From Alphaproteobacteria bacterium (GTDB lineage: Bacteria > Pseudomonadota > Alphaproteobacteria > UBA8366), in NCBI GenBank assembly GCA_029861675.1, contig JAOTYV010000014.1, positions 1 through 32,397 of the forward strand: 32,397 bases of DNA, in the 5' to 3' direction. This document shows, in pieces, positions 30,382 to 32,397 of this stretch; position 1 is the first letter of the stretch, and every line of letters starts with the position of its first letter. The notes beneath the pieces were generated by a model, which saw only the letters and a list, made by a program, of their open reading frames with translations, was not told the origin of the DNA and did not search any database. A program made the position numbers and the translations under genes.

Positions 30382-32397
30382 TTGGACGATCTTTTGCAGG
30401 AGTTTTTGGCGGAAACAGCCGAGAGCATGGATCAGCTCGATGGGGAGCTTGTCCAGCTCGAGCGCTTGCCGGACGATCCCGAACTCCTCAAGAAGATTTT
30501 CCGAACGGTCCATACGATCAAGGGAACCTGCGGATTTCTCGCGCTGCCGCGCCTGGAGCGGGTGGCGCACGCGGCCGAAAATACCCTAGGCAAAATTCGC
30601 GACGGTTCGTTGCCGGCGGCGCCGGATACCATATCCCTGGTTTTGGAATCGCTGGATCAAATCAAGAAAATTCTGGCCGCCTTGGAACGGACGGAGGCGG
30701 AGCCGGCCGGGGACGATAGGGACCTGATCGAGCGGTTAGACAGGCTCGGCGCCGCGCCCGCCCGCGCCGTTGAGGAAGGCGACCCGTCCTGCTCGGTGGC
30801 GTTTCACACGGTTTCCGATTTTGTCGATTTCGACGTACCGGGAAAGGTGACCCTGGTTACGCCGGATGAACCGGCGTCCCCGGACGCGGGCGGATCGACG
30901 CTGCCCGCCGTCCAGGATGACCCGGCAGCGCTGCCATCGGAGGCGTCGCGGCCCCTGCCGCCGGCGCGCTCGTCGGTTCGCGTAAAGGTCGATTTGCTGG
31001 ATAATCTTATGACGATCGCATCCGACCTCGTCCTCACCCGCAATCAACTTCTGCAGGAGCAGCGCGACCAAAGCGATGGCCATCTGGAAGAAACGCTTCA
31101 GCGGCTTTCGCTTGTCACGACCGAACTTCAGGAAAACGTCATCAAGACCCGCATGCAGCCGGTGGGCGATGCATGGGCTTCGCTTCCCCGGCTCGTTCGC
31201 GATCTGGCGCACGATCTGAATAAAAAAATCGACCTCAGAATGGAGGGCGGAGAGACCGAGTTGGATCGTCAAATGCTGGAACTCATCCGCGATCCGCTCA
31301 CGCATATGGTCCGGAATTCGGCCGATCATGGCCTGGAGTCGCCGGAACAACGGCACGCCATGGGTAAGCCGGAAACCGGGACGATTACGCTCAAGGCGCA
31401 CCATCAGGGAGGGCAAATCGTCATCCAGATCAGCGACGATGGCGCCGGCCTCAATACGCAGCGCATCAAAGACAAGGCGCTTGCGAATGGGCTGATCCGC
31501 GAGGACGTGTTGAATGAAATGGTCGATGATCAGATCCACCAGTTCATCTTCCACGCCGGATTTTCGACTGCCGCAGATGTGACCGCCGTGTCCGGCCGCG
31601 GCGTCGGCATGGATGTGGTGCGCAACAATATCGAAAAAATCGGCGGGACGATCGAACTGCAGGCCGTGCAGGGCGAAGGAACCACCTTCACGATGACCAT
31701 TCCGCTCACCCTGGCGATCATTCGCGCCTTGATTGTCGGATGCGGGGGCGAACGGTTCGCGCTACCGGAAATTAACGTGGTTGAAGTCGTGCGCGTCGGC
31801 GGGAAACACGAGAATGCCATCGAATATATTCGTGAGACGCCCGTATTGCGATTGAGGGAACGTCTGCTCCCTCTCGTATCACTGCGCGGCGCATTGAAGA
31901 TTAGCGACGACGCGACCGGGACGGACACGCGTTTCATCGTCGTGACGCAGGCAGGTGGGAGCTGTTACGGCATCATCGTCGACGCTGTGTTCGATACGGA
32001 GGAAATTGTCGTGAAACCGATTGCGCCGGTCTTGCGGACCCTCGGCGTGTTCTCAGGCAATACGATCCTCGGCGACGGCAATGTCATAACCATCCTCGAA
32101 CCGAACGCTCTCGCCGTCGAAGATTTCGAAGTGCGCCATGATGAGCGCATGGCAATCGGCATGTCGGCCAAGGAGTCGATTGCCAGCGACGCGCCGGACA
32201 AAGGCAATCGCGAAATGATTATCGTGTTCCGCGCCGGAGAGGTCGGATTGAAAGCGGTGCCGCTGGCGCGCGTTGCGTGGATCGAGGAAGTCGCGGCGGA
32301 AAAAATCGAGTACGCCGACGGGCGGCAGGTGATGCAGCACCGCGGCGGCCTGATGCCGCTGCTTGTGATCGGTCGGGAGATCGAGGCGGAATTGGCC
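30382..32397 (+). CDS. cheA: chemotaxis-type histidine kinase CheA, 3' end beyond the window
   Basis: Cytoplasmic kinase that couples receptors to response regulators. The frame is open from the TTG at 30382 to the window end (672 codons). TTG is chosen because GGGGAG precedes it at good spacing and the product begins MDDLLQEFLAET, the family's usual start. Domains: Hpt at 1-105 with H44 in HTIKG; a variable, proline- and acid-rich linker with no evident P2 domain; dimerisation domain from about 197; ATPase domain with N box HMVRNSADHGLE (about 306), ISDDGAG and GRGVGMDVV (about 407); CheW-like P5 domain at about 440-575. From about 610 (MIIVFRAGEVGLKAVPL) a second CheW-like module seems to begin. 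Related proteins often end with a receiver domain, which would lie outside. Confidence 0.93.
   Translation, partial: MDDLLQEFLAETAESMDQLDGELVQLERLPDDPELLKKIFRTVHTIKGTCGFLALPRLERVAHAAENTLGKIRDGSLPAAPDTISLVLESLDQIKKILAALERTEAEPAGDDRDLIERLDRLGAAPARAVEEGDPSCSVAFHTVSDFVDFDVPGKVTLVTPDEPASPDAGGSTLPAVQDDPAALPSEASRPLPPARSSVRVKVDLLDNLMTIASDLVLTRNQLLQEQRDQSDGHLEETLQRLSLVTTELQENVIKTRMQPVGDAWASLPRLVRDLAHDLNKKIDLRMEGGETELDRQMLELIRDPLTHMVRNSADHGLESPEQRHAMGKPETGTITLKAHHQGGQIVIQISDDGAGLNTQRIKDKALANGLIREDVLNEMVDDQIHQFIFHAGFSTAADVTAVSGRGVGMDVVRNNIEKIGGTIELQAVQGEGTTFTMTIPLTLAIIRALIVGCGGERFALPEINVVEVVRVGGKHENAIEYIRETPVLRLRERLLPLVSLRGALKISDDATGTDTRFIVVTQAGGSCYGIIVDAVFDTEEIVVKPIAPVLRTLGVFSGNTILGDGNVITILEPNALAVEDFEVRHDERMAIGMSAKESIASDAPDKGNREMIIVFRAGEVGLKAVPLARVAWIEEVAAEKIEYADGRQVMQHRGGLMPLLVIGREIEAELA

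Overview
The window reads as chromosome of a GC-rich alphaproteobacterium, most likely in or near the Rhodospirillales. The reasons are the strong GC bias at third codon positions, a ChpT-type phosphotransferase, a stand-alone DUF3553 protein, a Dpp-like transporter with two ATPases, and an NAD-dependent molybdenum formate dehydrogenase whose NuoE and NuoF modules are fused. This is inference from gene families, not a phylogeny. I see no rRNA, tRNA, CRISPR array, insertion sequence or phage gene.

Region 1 (1-11.3 kb) is mixed metabolism. A possible C-terminal fragment and an AT-rich leader precede aguA-aguB (agmatine to putrescine). Then come a rhomboid protease and a divergent acyl-CoA synthetase, a qmcA-nfeD membrane pair, an AstE/AspA-like zinc deacylase, an ArgE-type deacetylase divergent from a threonine synthase-like PLP enzyme, and a solitary Rieske oxygenase alpha subunit.

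Region 2 (11.3-17.8 kb) is one tight operon. It encodes a complete peptide/nickel-type ABC importer (binding protein, two permeases, two ATPases) followed by an overlapping N-formylglutamate amidohydrolase. A strong hairpin lies between the binding protein and the first permease gene.

Region 3 (17.8-20.9 kb) holds NAD kinase, a secreted protein of unknown function, a small SnoaL/NTF2-like protein and an MFS transporter.

Region 4 (20.9-29.6 kb) is a formate dehydrogenase and molybdenum-cofactor island. On the plus strand fdhD, a diguanylate cyclase with a DgcZ-like CZB sensor domain, and mobA overlap one another. On the minus strand a DUF3553 gene, the fused beta subunit, the alpha subunit and a DUF364 gene lie in a row. 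Two tandem very small genes sit between the two arms. FdhD and MobA would mature the enzyme, while the cyclase ties the locus to c-di-GMP. The zinc-ligand cysteine of its CZB domain is glycine here. A well-paired 62-nt dyad and two GTTAAC palindromes lie upstream of fdhD.

Region 5 (29.6 kb to the end) starts a signalling locus: chpT and then a CheA kinase with a TTG start, which runs off the right edge and seems to enter a second CheW-like module.

The best candidates for something undescribed are the fdhD-dgc-mobA coupling with its altered CZB sensor, the DUF364 gene overlapping the formate dehydrogenase alpha gene, the structured element upstream of fdhD, and the tandem small genes.
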